Positions 1 to 6,353 are shown, counted from the stretch's first letter. The stretch: 8,010 nt of DNA from an uncultured Acidimicrobiaceae bacterium (GCA_903919215.1 CAIXHI010000001.1:1-8010), one strand, 5' to 3'. Made by a program: numbers and translations. Notes: generated by a model from the letters alone, not told the origin.

Positions 1-392
1 CCGAGCACGGCGTTGAGGATGCTCTCGGTGCCACCGGCCCCGATCACACCGCACACTTTCTGGTTCGGGTCGAGCTGCGTGACCGCCTCGCCGTGCAGCA
101 GGTCGGAGGTCATCGTGATGATCTCGTACTCCATGTGGCTCATGCTCGGGCACAGGTCGCGCTGCAGCGTGTTGACGTGCAGGAAATGCGAGTAGGCCTC
201 GGCGACAACGGCGTAATGCTCGTGGTCGCCGCCATAGGTGGTGCCCGAGCACTTGCCGCCCTCCCACCGTTGGTCCTCCTTCGACGCGAGGTCGGCGAGC
301 AGCGCGAGGATGTCGGCATCGGCCATCGGCTCGGCCGGCAGCCCCTCGAGCACGCCGAAACGGTCGGTGTAGGGGAAGATCGAGTTGGCCAT
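1..392 (-). CDS. PLP-dependent lyase, sphingosine-1-phosphate lyase-like (3' truncated by window)
   Basis: Only the N-terminal 130 codons are inside the window; the gene runs off at base 1, so the catalytic lysine is not visible. The protein resembles the group II PLP decarboxylase/S1P lyase branch (fold type I). Visible signatures are CSGTTYGGDHEHY (residues 48-60), a conserved NTLQRDLCPS stretch (74-83), and GAGGTESI (118-125). The last corresponds to the TSGGTESI PLP-phosphate-binding turn of eukaryotic and bacterial S1P lyases. That family cleaves phosphorylated amino alcohols to an aldehyde and phosphoethanolamine, although many bacterial homologues are only annotated as aminotransferase or decarboxylase family. 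The ATG is supported by AGAGGA about 7 bases upstream and lies just 2 bases after the kinase stop (TGA-CC-ATG), so it is probably translationally coupled. Family assignment is good; substrate is unknown. Confidence 0.85.
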   Translation of the reverse strand, partial: MANSIFPYTDRFGVLEGLPAEPMADADILALLADLASKEDQRWEGGKCSGTTYGGDHEHYAVVAEAYSHFLHVNTLQRDLCPSMSHMEYEIITMTSDLLHGEAVTQLDPNQKVCGVIGAGGTESILNAVL

Positions 393-394
393 GG

Positions 395-2026
395 TCAGTC
401 CTCTGGTCGTTCTGTGTTCTGTCGTTCGCCGGCGGGGCGGCGCGGGTGGTTGAGTTCGCGGAACATCGGGCGGTTCTTCGCGAACGCCTGCTGTAGGTGT
501 TCGGCCCGGTCGCGGTACAGCTCACGGTTGGCCGCGTTCGGCTCGAAGACGGCGCTCACCGTGGGAATACGCAGCACGTCGTCGTGGCCGATCAGGCCCA
601 TCCGTTCCAACGCCAGCAATCCCGTGCCGAGGCTGTTGGCATGGCGCGGGTCGGCGAGGCGGTGCACAGGAAGTTCCAGCACGTCGGCCATGATCTGCGA
701 CCACAGCGGCGACATCGCCCCACCGCCGTAGAACACGACGTGACTGGACTTTCGCTTCACGAACTTCTCCACGCTGCCGTGCAGCCAGCGGAAGTTGAGC
801 GCCACCCCTTCGAGCACGGCGCGGGCCATGTCGTGGCGGTCGGTGTCGAGGCCGATGTTGACGAAGCCGCCACGCATGCGGCCGTCGGCCTTGGGGGCGA
901 TCGAGCCGCGCAGCCACGGCAGGTACATCACGCCGCGGGCGCCCGCCGGTGACACGGCCGCCGCTTCGTTGAACGCGTCGTACGCGTCGACCGTCGATTC
1001 GTTCGTGCGGAACGGGTCGTCGCCATAGACGATCGTGCGCAGGAAGTGGTCGACGCCCACGCCGGCGACACCGTTCTCCGCGGACAGCAGATGGCAGCCG
1101 CCCATCGGGCTGGGCACCGTGAAGATGGAGGTGCGCGGGTCGGTCTTGCGCGTGGCGAGGTGGGTGACGATCACACCCGTGGTGCCCAACGAAATGCCGA
1201 CATGCCCACCCTGAAAGGCACCGGCGGCGATCGCCCCGGCCTGTGTGTCGTTGCACCCGCTGAGCACGACAGTGCCGTTCGCCAGGCCCAGTTCAGCGGC
1301 CACCACGGGCAGCACCGGACCGAGCTGTTCGCCGACCGCAACCAGCGGCGGCAGCTTGTCGGCGTCGATCAGCGACAGCTCGACCAGTTTCGGGTGGTAC
1401 CCGGTGGCGCCGAGCGTGCGGTTGTCGACGGTGAGCGACATGAAGGCGGTGCACTGGTTGGCGGTGGCGCGGCCGCACAGGCGCATCGTCAGGTAGTCCA
1501 TCGGCTCGAGGAACGCTGCCGTGCGCTCGTAGATGTCGGGGCGGGCGAACTTGATCCAGCGCATGTGGGTCTGCGACAGACCGCCGTCGATCGGCGGCAC
1601 GCCGTGCATGCGCAACACGCGCCACAGGTCGAGCGGGCTGTCGGCCCCTTTGGGGAACCCGGCCAGCCGCTTCACCCGCTTGGGCCCGCCGCGTTGATCC
1701 ATCCACAGCATCATCGGGTGCAGGTGCCGCCCGTCGGCAGCGACCGGGACGATCGACGAGTACTGGCTGGAGACGATGACCGCGACGACGTCACGCGCCT
1801 GCACACCGGCGGCAGCGGCTTGCTTGATCGCGCTGCGGCAACTGCTGACGGTGGCACGCCAGATCTCGTCGGGGTCCTGCTCGGCCGCGGCTGCGCTGGG
1901 GAACGTGGTGGTCACCTTGTGCTGGCCGGCCCCCACCACGCGGCCGTCACTGCTGATGACGGCCGCCTTCGGGCCACTGGTGCCCAAATCGATGGTGAGG
2001 ATGTGGCGACCGCCCTGCGGGGACAT
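395..2026 (-). CDS. FGGY-family carbohydrate kinase (xylulokinase-like)
   Basis: This 543-aa protein has the usual length and two-lobed layout of FGGY kinases, which phosphorylate sugars or polyols with ATP in the cytoplasm. Motifs in order are the N-lobe phosphate loop TIDLGTSGPK (11-20, with D13 matching the conserved N-terminal Asp), WMDQRGG (108-114) in the substrate region, and SGCNDTQAGA (256-265), whose D260 is the expected catalytic base. The phosphate-2 loop ISLGTTGVI follows (278-286), then the adenosine motif YGGGAMSPLWSQIMADVL (433-450). The C-terminus ends in a charged tail rich in R and E. The pattern is closest to xylulokinase, but FGGY specificity cannot be read from these motifs. 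The gene is second in a minus-strand operon, 68 bases after the amidohydrolase and 2 bases before the PLP lyase. A GAGAGG Shine-Dalgarno lies about 12 bases before the ATG, a rather long spacing. Confidence 0.92.
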   Translation of the reverse strand: MSPQGGRHILTIDLGTSGPKAAVISSDGRVVGAGQHKVTTTFPSAAAAEQDPDEIWRATVSSCRSAIKQAAAAGVQARDVVAVIVSSQYSSIVPVAADGRHLHPMMLWMDQRGGPKRVKRLAGFPKGADSPLDLWRVLRMHGVPPIDGGLSQTHMRWIKFARPDIYERTAAFLEPMDYLTMRLCGRATANQCTAFMSLTVDNRTLGATGYHPKLVELSLIDADKLPPLVAVGEQLGPVLPVVAAELGLANGTVVLSGCNDTQAGAIAAGAFQGGHVGISLGTTGVIVTHLATRKTDPRTSIFTVPSPMGGCHLLSAENGVAGVGVDHFLRTIVYGDDPFRTNESTVDAYDAFNEAAAVSPAGARGVMYLPWLRGSIAPKADGRMRGGFVNIGLDTDRHDMARAVLEGVALNFRWLHGSVEKFVKRKSSHVVFYGGGAMSPLWSQIMADVLELPVHRLADPRHANSLGTGLLALERMGLIGHDDVLRIPTVSAVFEPNAANRELYRDRAEHLQQAFAKNRPMFRELNHPRRPAGERQNTERPED

Positions 2027-2063
2027 TGCGCCACGGTACCTCTCGTGCTTGCGTCGAGCTTCA

Positions 2064-2084
2064 GGCGGCGGTGTGGCCGTCGCC
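2064..2084 (-). other. Intercistronic stem-loop between amidohydrolase and kinase
   Basis: GGCGGCGG (2064-2071) and CCGTCGCC (2077-2084) can pair with one mismatch around a 5-base loop, about 10 bases after the amidohydrolase stop. No T-run follows on the minus strand, so this is not a convincing terminator. It could be a partial terminator or a 3'-end stabiliser that sets the ratio of amidohydrolase to the downstream kinase and lyase. Function is inferred only. Confidence 0.3.
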
Positions 2085-2094
2085 CGAGCCGAAC

Positions 2095-3225
2095 TCAGCT
2101 GCGCGGGAAGTTGTACAGCTTGCGGGCGTTGCCCTCGGCCACCTTGCGGGCGACCTCATCGGACACGCCGGCCAGCGACTCGGTGAGCAGCTTGCGCGTG
2201 TGCGGCCAGTTGCTGTCCGAGTGCGGGTAGTCGCTCTCGAACATCACGTTGTCCTCACCGATCAGGTCGAGGTTGCGGATGCCGGCGTCGTCGTAGATGA
2301 AGCAGCCGTAGATGTGATCCTTGAAGATCTCGCTCGGCTTCTTCGCAGTGTCCATACCCGTGTAGTAGCGGTGACGGTCCCACGTGTAGTCGGCGCGCTC
2401 GAGCATGTAGGGCATCCAGCCAATGCCACCTTCCGAGAGGGCGAACTTCAGGTTGGGGAACTTCTCGAACAGCCGCGTGTTGACCAGGTCGATCATCGCC
2501 ATCTGCGAGTTCAGGCCGTACAGCGAGATCGCTGCAGTGAACGGGGCGCCGGGGGCTACTGCAGGTGCGCCACCCGAACCGAAGTGGATCGAGAGCGGCA
2601 CGCTGGCCTCGTTGCAGAGGGCGAGGAATGGATCCCAGTGATCGGTGTGAAACGACGGCTCGCCGATGGCGTGCGGGGCCTCGCAGAACGAGAACGTGCG
2701 GACACCCTTGGCAATGGTGCGTTCGGCCTCAGCGACCGTGGCGTCGATATCCCAGTAGGGAAGGATCGCCAGCGGGATCTGGCGGCCAGGCATGCCACCA
2801 CACCACTCGTCGATGGCCCAGTCGTTCCAGGCGCTGACGCACGCGACGGCCAGTTCCTTGTCGGGCGCACGGTAGAACGTGCTGCCGGCGAAACCGGGGA
2901 AGCTGGGGAAGCACAACTGGGCATGCACACCCTCGGTGTCCATGTCCTCCAGCCGTTCCTTGACGCTGTAGCAACCCAGGCGCATGTCGGTGTAAGCGGT
3001 GGGCTCCATGCCGTAGTCGTGGCGATCCTTGCCGGCGACGGCGTTGAGGCCGATGGTGGGGTGCGGCACACCGTCGTAGACCCACACGTCGTGGCCCTGA
3101 TCAGTGCGGGTCATCTGCGGGCCGCGGTCGACGAACTTCGCCGGCAAGCGGTCCTTGAACACGTTCGGGGTCTCGATCACGTGGTCGTCGACGGACACGA
3201 TCTGAACATCGTCCTGCAGCGGCAT
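2095..3225 (-). CDS. Amidohydrolase-2 family metal-dependent hydrolase
   Basis: The 376-aa protein belongs to the TIM-barrel amidohydrolase-related group (the ACMSD/amidohydrolase_2 type), whose members perform metal-dependent hydrolysis or decarboxylation. The N-terminal metal motif is VDDHVIE (12-18). Downstream are SIHFGSGG (212-219, with H214 a likely metal ligand), SEGGIGWMPYMLERADY (264-280) and FESDYPHSDSNWP (329-341), with D332 as the expected catalytic or metal Asp. Glu at 265, where many ACMSD proteins have His, looks typical of the actinobacterial subgroup from memory. The chosen ATG has AAGGAG 6 bases upstream and begins MPLQDDVQIVSVDDH, as homologues do; an in-frame ATG 69 bases further upstream has no such support. 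It heads the operon with the FGGY kinase and PLP lyase. The substrate is not determinable. Confidence 0.9.
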   Translation of the reverse strand: MPLQDDVQIVSVDDHVIETPNVFKDRLPAKFVDRGPQMTRTDQGHDVWVYDGVPHPTIGLNAVAGKDRHDYGMEPTAYTDMRLGCYSVKERLEDMDTEGVHAQLCFPSFPGFAGSTFYRAPDKELAVACVSAWNDWAIDEWCGGMPGRQIPLAILPYWDIDATVAEAERTIAKGVRTFSFCEAPHAIGEPSFHTDHWDPFLALCNEASVPLSIHFGSGGAPAVAPGAPFTAAISLYGLNSQMAMIDLVNTRLFEKFPNLKFALSEGGIGWMPYMLERADYTWDRHRYYTGMDTAKKPSEIFKDHIYGCFIYDDAGIRNLDLIGEDNVMFESDYPHSDSNWPHTRKLLTESLAGVSDEVARKVAEGNARKLYNFPRS

Positions 3226-3292
3226 GAGGTTCTCCTTCACAGGTCCGTAGATGGCGGATCCACCCTCGGAGGGCATGAACTTTGGTGAGCGC

Positions 3293-3298
3293 ACTGTA
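3293..3298 (-). promoter_or_regulatory. Possible -10 box for the amidohydrolase operon
   Basis: Minus-strand TACAGT fits the actinobacterial TANNNT -10 pattern and lies about 68 bases before the amidohydrolase ATG, giving a leader of roughly 60 bases that contains the AAGGAG site. The -35 region is weak: TTGACT occurs nearby but only 7 bases away, so it cannot pair with this box. Tentative. Confidence 0.25.
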
Positions 3299-3338
3299 TC
3301 CGCGGAGTCAAGCCGACTTCACATCGCCCACTGACCCG

Positions 3339-3379
3339 AAAACGACGAACGCCGCCGCTCCCGAAGGAACGGCGGCGTT
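3339..3379 (-). terminator. Rho-independent-type terminator of the cold-shock gene
   Basis: AACGCCGCCG (3348-3357) and CGGCGGCGTT (3370-3379) form a perfect 10-bp stem. The 12-base loop can add an inner TCC/GGA helix closed by CGAA. The hairpin begins 13 bases after the cold-shock stop codon and is followed on the minus strand by a short TTTT (3342-3339). The weak U-tract is usual in high-GC actinobacteria. It separates csp from the downstream amidohydrolase operon. Confidence 0.7.
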
Positions 3380-3392
3380 CTACGAACCTGCG

Positions 3393-3590
3393 TCAGATGG
3401 CGCGGACGTTCTGGGCCTCGTCGCCCTTGCGGCCGGGGGCCACATCGAACTCGACGAGCTGACCCTCGTTCAACGACTTGTAGCCGGTGCCCGCAATGTT
3501 GGTGTGGTGAACGAACACGTCGCTGCCACCCTCGCGTGAGATGAAGCCGAAGCCCTTCTCGTTGTTGAAGAATTTAACGGTGCCTTGCAT
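3393..3590 (-). CDS. csp: Cold-shock protein (CspA family)
   Basis: A 65-aa single cold-shock domain, the standard length of the family. It is an OB-fold RNA/ssDNA chaperone that melts mRNA secondary structure in the cytoplasm. It starts MQGTVKFFNNEKGFGFI, containing the RNP1 motif KGFGFI (12-17), followed by RNP2 VFVHH (25-29) and the usual C-terminal G-x-EAQNV. The ATG at this M is chosen because all family members begin there; the upstream in-frame extension of 24 codons has no homology. The Shine-Dalgarno is weak (GAGAGTAGAGA 4-14 bases upstream). The gene has its own terminator and about 110 bases upstream before the next gene, so it is probably monocistronic with a leader, as is common for csp genes. 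Confidence 0.95.
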   Translation of the reverse strand: MQGTVKFFNNEKGFGFISREGGSDVFVHHTNIAGTGYKSLNEGQLVEFDVAPGRKGDEAQNVRAI

Positions 3591-3700
3591 GATGTCTCTA
3601 CTCTCAATCCGAGCAGCCCTCTTGGCATACCCGATGGCATGACGGTAGTCGCAATCGCGCACGGTTCCTCCCGCAAAATGCAGGAAGTCGAAAGGTGCCT

Positions 3701-3958
3701 TTAGTCGACTCGCAGCCGAGAAACCAATTCGGCACGCTGTTCCTCGAAATCTTCGAGGCTCAACTGCTCGTCGGCGTAGCGCTGGTGCAGCGCTGCCAGG
3801 TCGGCCAGCACCTTGTCCTGGGCATGTTCCGGGGCGCCAACGGCCTCGCCGGACGCCTCGCCGAGCGGCTCGCGCGACTGGCGGCGCTCCCGCTTGGCAG
3901 CTGCCTTTTCTTGTTTGGCCTTCTCGAGCTGACGCTTTTGAACTCGAACGACACTCAT
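3701..3958 (-). CDS. Small basic protein with SHOCT-like C-terminus (hypothetical)
   Basis: An 85-aa protein. Residues 7-29 are a strongly basic, helix-prone stretch rich in K, R, E and A (QKRQLEKAKQEKAAAKRERR). Residues 30-48 are a low-complexity linker. Residues 49-82 (KVLADLAALHQRYADEQLSL followed by EDFEEQRAELVSRL) look like a SHOCT-type short helix pair, in which a hydrophobic helix is followed by L-x-x-E-x-F and a second helix. SHOCT domains are short oligomerisation or tethering modules of unknown function. No signal peptide or membrane segment is seen. The ATG is chosen because GGAAGGGGG lies about 6 bases upstream; a 36-codon in-frame extension upstream lacks this. The gene is divergent from the PIG-L gene and upstream of csp, same strand. 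Function unknown; a nucleic-acid-associated role is a guess from the basic segment. Confidence 0.75.
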   Translation of the reverse strand: MSVVRVQKRQLEKAKQEKAAAKRERRQSREPLGEASGEAVGAPEHAQDKVLADLAALHQRYADEQLSLEDFEEQRAELVSRLRVD

Positions 3959-4039
3959 CGGTGCCCCCTTCCGCCCTGTGGACGCTGCACTAGTGGCTCG
4001 CGATGTGGGGTTGTCACCGTACCCGCAGGAAACCGATTC

Positions 4040-4060
4040 TGTGTGGGCTACAGGCACACA
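4040..4060. repeat. Inverted repeat in the divergent intergenic region
   Basis: TGTGTG (4040-4045) and CACACA (4055-4060) are perfect inverted arms around a 9-base spacer, in the 145-base gap between the divergent small basic protein and PIG-L genes. The geometry would suit an operator for a dimeric regulator, but arms this short can occur by chance. Confidence 0.25.
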
Positions 4061-4090
4061 CGCCAACGAATCCCTTCAGCGCGTGCGTGC

Positions 4091-4096
4091 TAGAAC
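4091..4096 (+). promoter_or_regulatory. Possible leaderless -10 box ahead of the PIG-L gene
   Basis: TAGAAC lies 7 bases before the ATG at 4104, the position expected if transcription starts at the A of the start codon. It lacks the final T of the TANNNT consensus. No purine-rich Shine-Dalgarno is visible in the preceding 20 bases. Confidence 0.35.
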
Positions 4097-4103
4097 CTGC
4101 CAC

Positions 4104-4883
4104 ATGCTGACGGTGAGCGACGATGGACGGGACCGGTTGCGGGCAGTGCAGCCAGGTGATCGGTGGCTTGTGGCGGTGGCGCACCCCGACGACGAGGCAT
4201 TCGTGTGCGGCTCGTTGATCGCGCACGCCGCGTCGATGGGTGCCGCCGTCACGGTGCTGTGCGCCACCCGTGGCGAGCTCGGCGAGTCGGCGATCGAGCT
4301 GCCCGTCGGTGTCACGCTGGGCGAACAACGCGCAGCCGAACTTCGAGACGCTGTCGCGTTGTTGGGCGGCACGGTGCGACTGCTGGGCCACCACGATTCC
4401 GGATTCGATGGTGAGATGCCCGACGGCGCCTTCTGCGCAGCGGACGCCGACATGCTGCGCGGCGAACTCCTGCACCACATCGAGCAGATCCGTCCGCACG
4501 TGGTGTGCGTGCTCGACGGCAGCGATGGCCACCGCGACCACCTGTTCATGCGCGCGGCGATCATCGATGCGCTCCATGTGCACACCGACGACGTGTTGCT
4601 GTACGAGTCGATCCTGCCGAACTCGCTGATGCGCCGGTGGCTGGCGGAGATGCGCGACCTACGCCCCGACACCGTCTACATGAGCATCGACCCCGACACG
4701 TTCGGCCGCCCTGATCTGGAGGTCACCGACGTGCTCGACCAGTCGCACCTGTTGGCACTGCGCGAAGCAGCGATGGCCGCACACCGTTCGCAGACGACCC
4801 CGTTCGACGGCCTCAGCGACGATCTGCGGCGGAGCTTCATCAGCAGCGACTACCTGGCCCGGGTACCGATCATCCGCACCTGA
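4104..4883 (+). CDS. PIG-L family deacetylase (LmbE-like)
   Basis: A 259-aa zinc-dependent N-acetylglucosamine-type deacetylase of the PIG-L/LmbE/MshB fold. The N-terminal signature VAHPDDE (25-31) supplies the Zn ligands H27 and D30 and the catalytic base D29. The second motif DGSDGHRDHLFMR (138-150) supplies H146, matching the third Zn ligand position of MshB. In actinobacteria the family includes MshB and Mca (mycothiol synthesis and recycling) and enzymes acting on other GlcNAc conjugates. This copy is shorter than MshB (about 300 aa), and its neighbours give no mycothiol context, so I do not assign a symbol. The start at MLTVSDDGRDRL is preferred over an in-frame ATG 126 bases upstream, because it lies just before the family core and behind a -10-like box. 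No signal peptide is seen. The gene is probably monocistronic or loosely linked to the ACT gene 39 bases downstream. Confidence 0.88.
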   Translation: MLTVSDDGRDRLRAVQPGDRWLVAVAHPDDEAFVCGSLIAHAASMGAAVTVLCATRGELGESAIELPVGVTLGEQRAAELRDAVALLGGTVRLLGHHDSGFDGEMPDGAFCAADADMLRGELLHHIEQIRPHVVCVLDGSDGHRDHLFMRAAIIDALHVHTDDVLLYESILPNSLMRRWLAEMRDLRPDTVYMSIDPDTFGRPDLEVTDVLDQSHLLALREAAMAAHRSQTTPFDGLSDDLRRSFISSDYLARVPIIRT

Positions 4884-4910
4884 GCCGCTTCAGCGACGGG
4901 GCGGTGTGGC

Positions 4911-4916
4911 TAGCGT
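4911..4916 (+). promoter_or_regulatory. Leaderless-type -10 box ahead of the ACT-domain gene
   Basis: TAGCGT fits TANNNT and ends 6 bases before the ATG at 4923, which would place the transcription start at or next to the start codon. There is no Shine-Dalgarno-like run in the 39-base gap after PIG-L close enough to serve the ATG (GACGGGGCGG is about 18-27 bases away). Confidence 0.45.
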
Positions 4917-4922
4917 GGCCGC

Positions 4923-5438
4923 ATGGTCTCTTTTGTGCTCACCGTGCTCGGCGACGACCGTCCCGGTCTGGTCGATTCACTGTCCGCTGCAGTGGCGGCG
5001 CACGGTGGCAACTGGGAGCGCAGCCAGATGGCGCGCCTCGGTGGCAAGTTCGCCGGCGTAGTGCAGGTCAGCATTCCCAGCGCAGCGGTTGCGGCCTTGC
5101 AGGCAGAACTGGCGACGTTGAACAACGGCGGGTTGTTGCAGGTGCGCATCGACCCGGCGGGCGCCGCGCCCGATGCCCAGGGCGACCGTTTCATGCTGTC
5201 GCTGGTGGGCACCGATCGCCCCGGTCTGGTGCACTCGGTGTCGTCGGCGCTGGCCGAGATCGGGGCCAGTATCGAGGAACTCGACACGGCGACCAGCGAT
5301 GCGCCCATGTCGGGTGGGATGCTCTTCGAGGCCACGATCGCAGTGGTGTTGCCCGTCGGCGTCACCGTCAGCGCAGTTCGCGAGCGTCTGGAAGCGCTGG
5401 CCGATCGGCTGATGGTCGATATCGAAGTCGTCAGCTGA
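4923..5438 (+). CDS. Tandem ACT-domain protein, GcvR-like
   Basis: A 171-aa protein built of two ACT domains. Domain 1 (about 3-75) carries DDRPGLV (11-17), and domain 2 (about 89-170) carries TDRPGLV (97-103). In each case this is the loop between the first strand and helix that often binds an amino acid. The length and two-domain layout match GcvR, the E. coli glycine-cleavage accessory repressor, which works by binding GcvA rather than DNA. There is no DNA-binding domain here. No gcvTHP or gcvA gene is visible nearby, and actinobacteria are not known to me to use the GcvA/GcvR circuit, so the assignment is to the family only; an amino-acid-sensing regulator is the safe reading. It lies between PIG-L (39-base gap) and exonuclease III (75-base gap), each with its own -10-like box. 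Confidence 0.85.
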   Translation: MVSFVLTVLGDDRPGLVDSLSAAVAAHGGNWERSQMARLGGKFAGVVQVSIPSAAVAALQAELATLNNGGLLQVRIDPAGAAPDAQGDRFMLSLVGTDRPGLVHSVSSALAEIGASIEELDTATSDAPMSGGMLFEATIAVVLPVGVTVSAVRERLEALADRLMVDIEVVS

Positions 5439-5442
5439 GACA

Positions 5443-5464
5443 TACACCCGGCGTACACCCGGCG
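5443..5464. repeat. Tandem 11-bp direct repeat
   Basis: TACACCCGGCG occurs twice head to tail (5443-5453 and 5454-5464) immediately after the ACT-domain stop, followed by TA, which begins a third copy and then diverges. It sits about 36-57 bases before the exonuclease -10 box, a plausible activator site. It could equally be a replication-slippage duplication. The repeat itself is read directly from the sequence; the function is unknown. Confidence 0.6.
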
Positions 5465-5485
5465 TAAACGACCCTCTTCCCGCCG

Positions 5486-5499
5486 ACCCGCACGCGGGT
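5486..5499. promoter_or_regulatory. Short palindrome abutting the exonuclease -10 box
   Basis: ACCCG (5486-5490) and CGGGT (5495-5499) are perfect inverted arms with a CACG spacer, ending one base before the -10-like TATGCT. A protein bound here would cover the promoter spacer, so an operator is possible. The arms are only 5 bp. Confidence 0.3.
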
Positions 5500-5505
5500 T
5501 ATGCT
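5500..5505 (+). promoter_or_regulatory. Leaderless-type -10 box ahead of exonuclease III
   Basis: TATGCT is a good TANNNT match and ends 8 bases before the ATG at 5514. A weak TTCCCG lies 17 bases upstream at 5477-5482 as a possible -35. There is no Shine-Dalgarno in the 8-base CGCCGCCC spacer, so the transcript is likely leaderless or nearly so. Confidence 0.5.
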
Positions 5506-5513
5506 CGCCGCCC

Positions 5514-6353
5514 ATGCCCACGCGCCCTTCACTCACTATTGCCTCGGTGAACGTGAACGGATTGCGGGCGGCGGTCACCAACGGTATTGCCGGCTGGGTG
5601 GCGCAACGCCAACCCGATGTGATCACGATGCAAGAGGTGCGCGCGCCAGATGAGTTGGTGCCCGCACTGGTGGAGCAGGTCGGCGGCGCAGGCTGGCACG
5701 TGGCCCATTCACAGGCGGTGGCCAAGGGTCGCGCCGGTGTGGCAGTGGCCAGTCGTGTGCCGATCACCGCACACCGCTCGGGTCTGCCCGGCAAGGGCAA
5801 GCGAGCGCTGCCGTACGACGACTCGGGCCGCTGGATCGAGGCCGAAATCGACACACCCGACGGCCGTGGCCTCACGGTGGTGTCGGCCTACGTGCACACC
5901 GGTGATGCCGAGGACGAAGCTCGCATGGCCGAGAAGCTGGCCTTCCTCGACGCGGCGACTGCTCGTCTGGAGGCGATTCGGGCCACCGGTCGCCACACGT
6001 TGTTGACCGGCGACCTCAATGTGGGCCACCGCGAACTCGACATCAAGAACTGGAAGGGCAACCGCGGCAAGGCCGGCTTCCATCCGAACGAACGGGCCCG
6101 CTTCGACCGCTGGTTCGACGAGTTGGGCTGGGTCGATATCGGTCGCCGCCTCACCGGCGAAGTACCGGGCCCGTACTCGTGGTGGTCGTGGCGCGGCAAG
6201 GCCTTCGACATCGACTCTGGTTGGCGCATCGACTATCACATCGCTTCGCCGGAACTGGCTGCGCTCGCCTATTCGCACACCGTCGACCGCGCCCCCACGT
6301 ACGCCGAACGCTGGAGCGACCACGCTCCCGTCGTGGTCGAGTACCGCTGGTGA
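5514..6353 (+). CDS. xthA: Exodeoxyribonuclease III (AP endonuclease, EEP fold)
   Basis: A 279-aa Mg-dependent exonuclease/AP endonuclease of the ExoIII family (E. coli XthA is 268 aa), acting in base-excision repair on abasic sites and 3' blocks. All the hallmark residues are present: N15 in NVNGLR (13-18), E41 in MQEVR, Y126 in SAYVHTG, D167 and N169 in TGDLNVGH (165-172), NWKGNRGKAGF (179-189), D240 in WRIDYH (237-242), and D269-H270 in SDHAPV. They correspond to E34, Y109, D151, N153, D229, D258 and H259 of the E. coli enzyme. The start follows a TATGCT box and the first residues lead directly into the first beta strand (LTIASVNVNG). The stop overlaps the start of the zinc-ribbon gene, so the two are expected to be co-translated. 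Confidence 0.95.
   Translation: MPTRPSLTIASVNVNGLRAAVTNGIAGWVAQRQPDVITMQEVRAPDELVPALVEQVGGAGWHVAHSQAVAKGRAGVAVASRVPITAHRSGLPGKGKRALPYDDSGRWIEAEIDTPDGRGLTVVSAYVHTGDAEDEARMAEKLAFLDAATARLEAIRATGRHTLLTGDLNVGHRELDIKNWKGNRGKAGFHPNERARFDRWFDELGWVDIGRRLTGEVPGPYSWWSWRGKAFDIDSGWRIDYHIASPELAALAYSHTVDRAPTYAERWSDHAPVVVEYRW

Noticed and set aside
93..731. Plus-strand 212-codon open frame
   Set aside because: Antisense to the start of the PLP lyase and the end of the FGGY kinase, both with clear family motifs; its product is Arg/Gly/Val-rich with no recognisable domain.
1046..2230. Plus-strand 394-codon open frame
   Set aside because: Antisense shadow of the FGGY kinase, common in high-GC DNA where the third codon position is G or C; no motif and no start signal.
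2026..3288. Plus-strand 420-codon open frame
   Set aside because: Lies fully antisense to the amidohydrolase, which has catalytic motifs and a strong Shine-Dalgarno; the plus-strand product looks like low-complexity V/A/R/D sequence.
3226..3294. N-terminal extension of the amidohydrolase to ATG 3294
   Set aside because: AAGGAG lies 6 bases before the internal ATG at 3225, and the extension covers the likely 5' leader.
3624..3654. Possible csp promoter TTGCGA with TATGCC on the minus strand
   Set aside because: The 19-base spacer is long and both boxes are poor; not strong enough to list.
3591..3662. N-terminal extension of the cold-shock protein
   Set aside because: The family always begins at M-x-G-T-V-K; the extension has no conserved residues and overlaps the expected leader.
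4910..5875. Minus-strand 321-codon open frame
   Set aside because: Antisense across the ACT gene, the intergenic gap and exonuclease III; Ser/Thr/Pro/Arg-rich with no domain.
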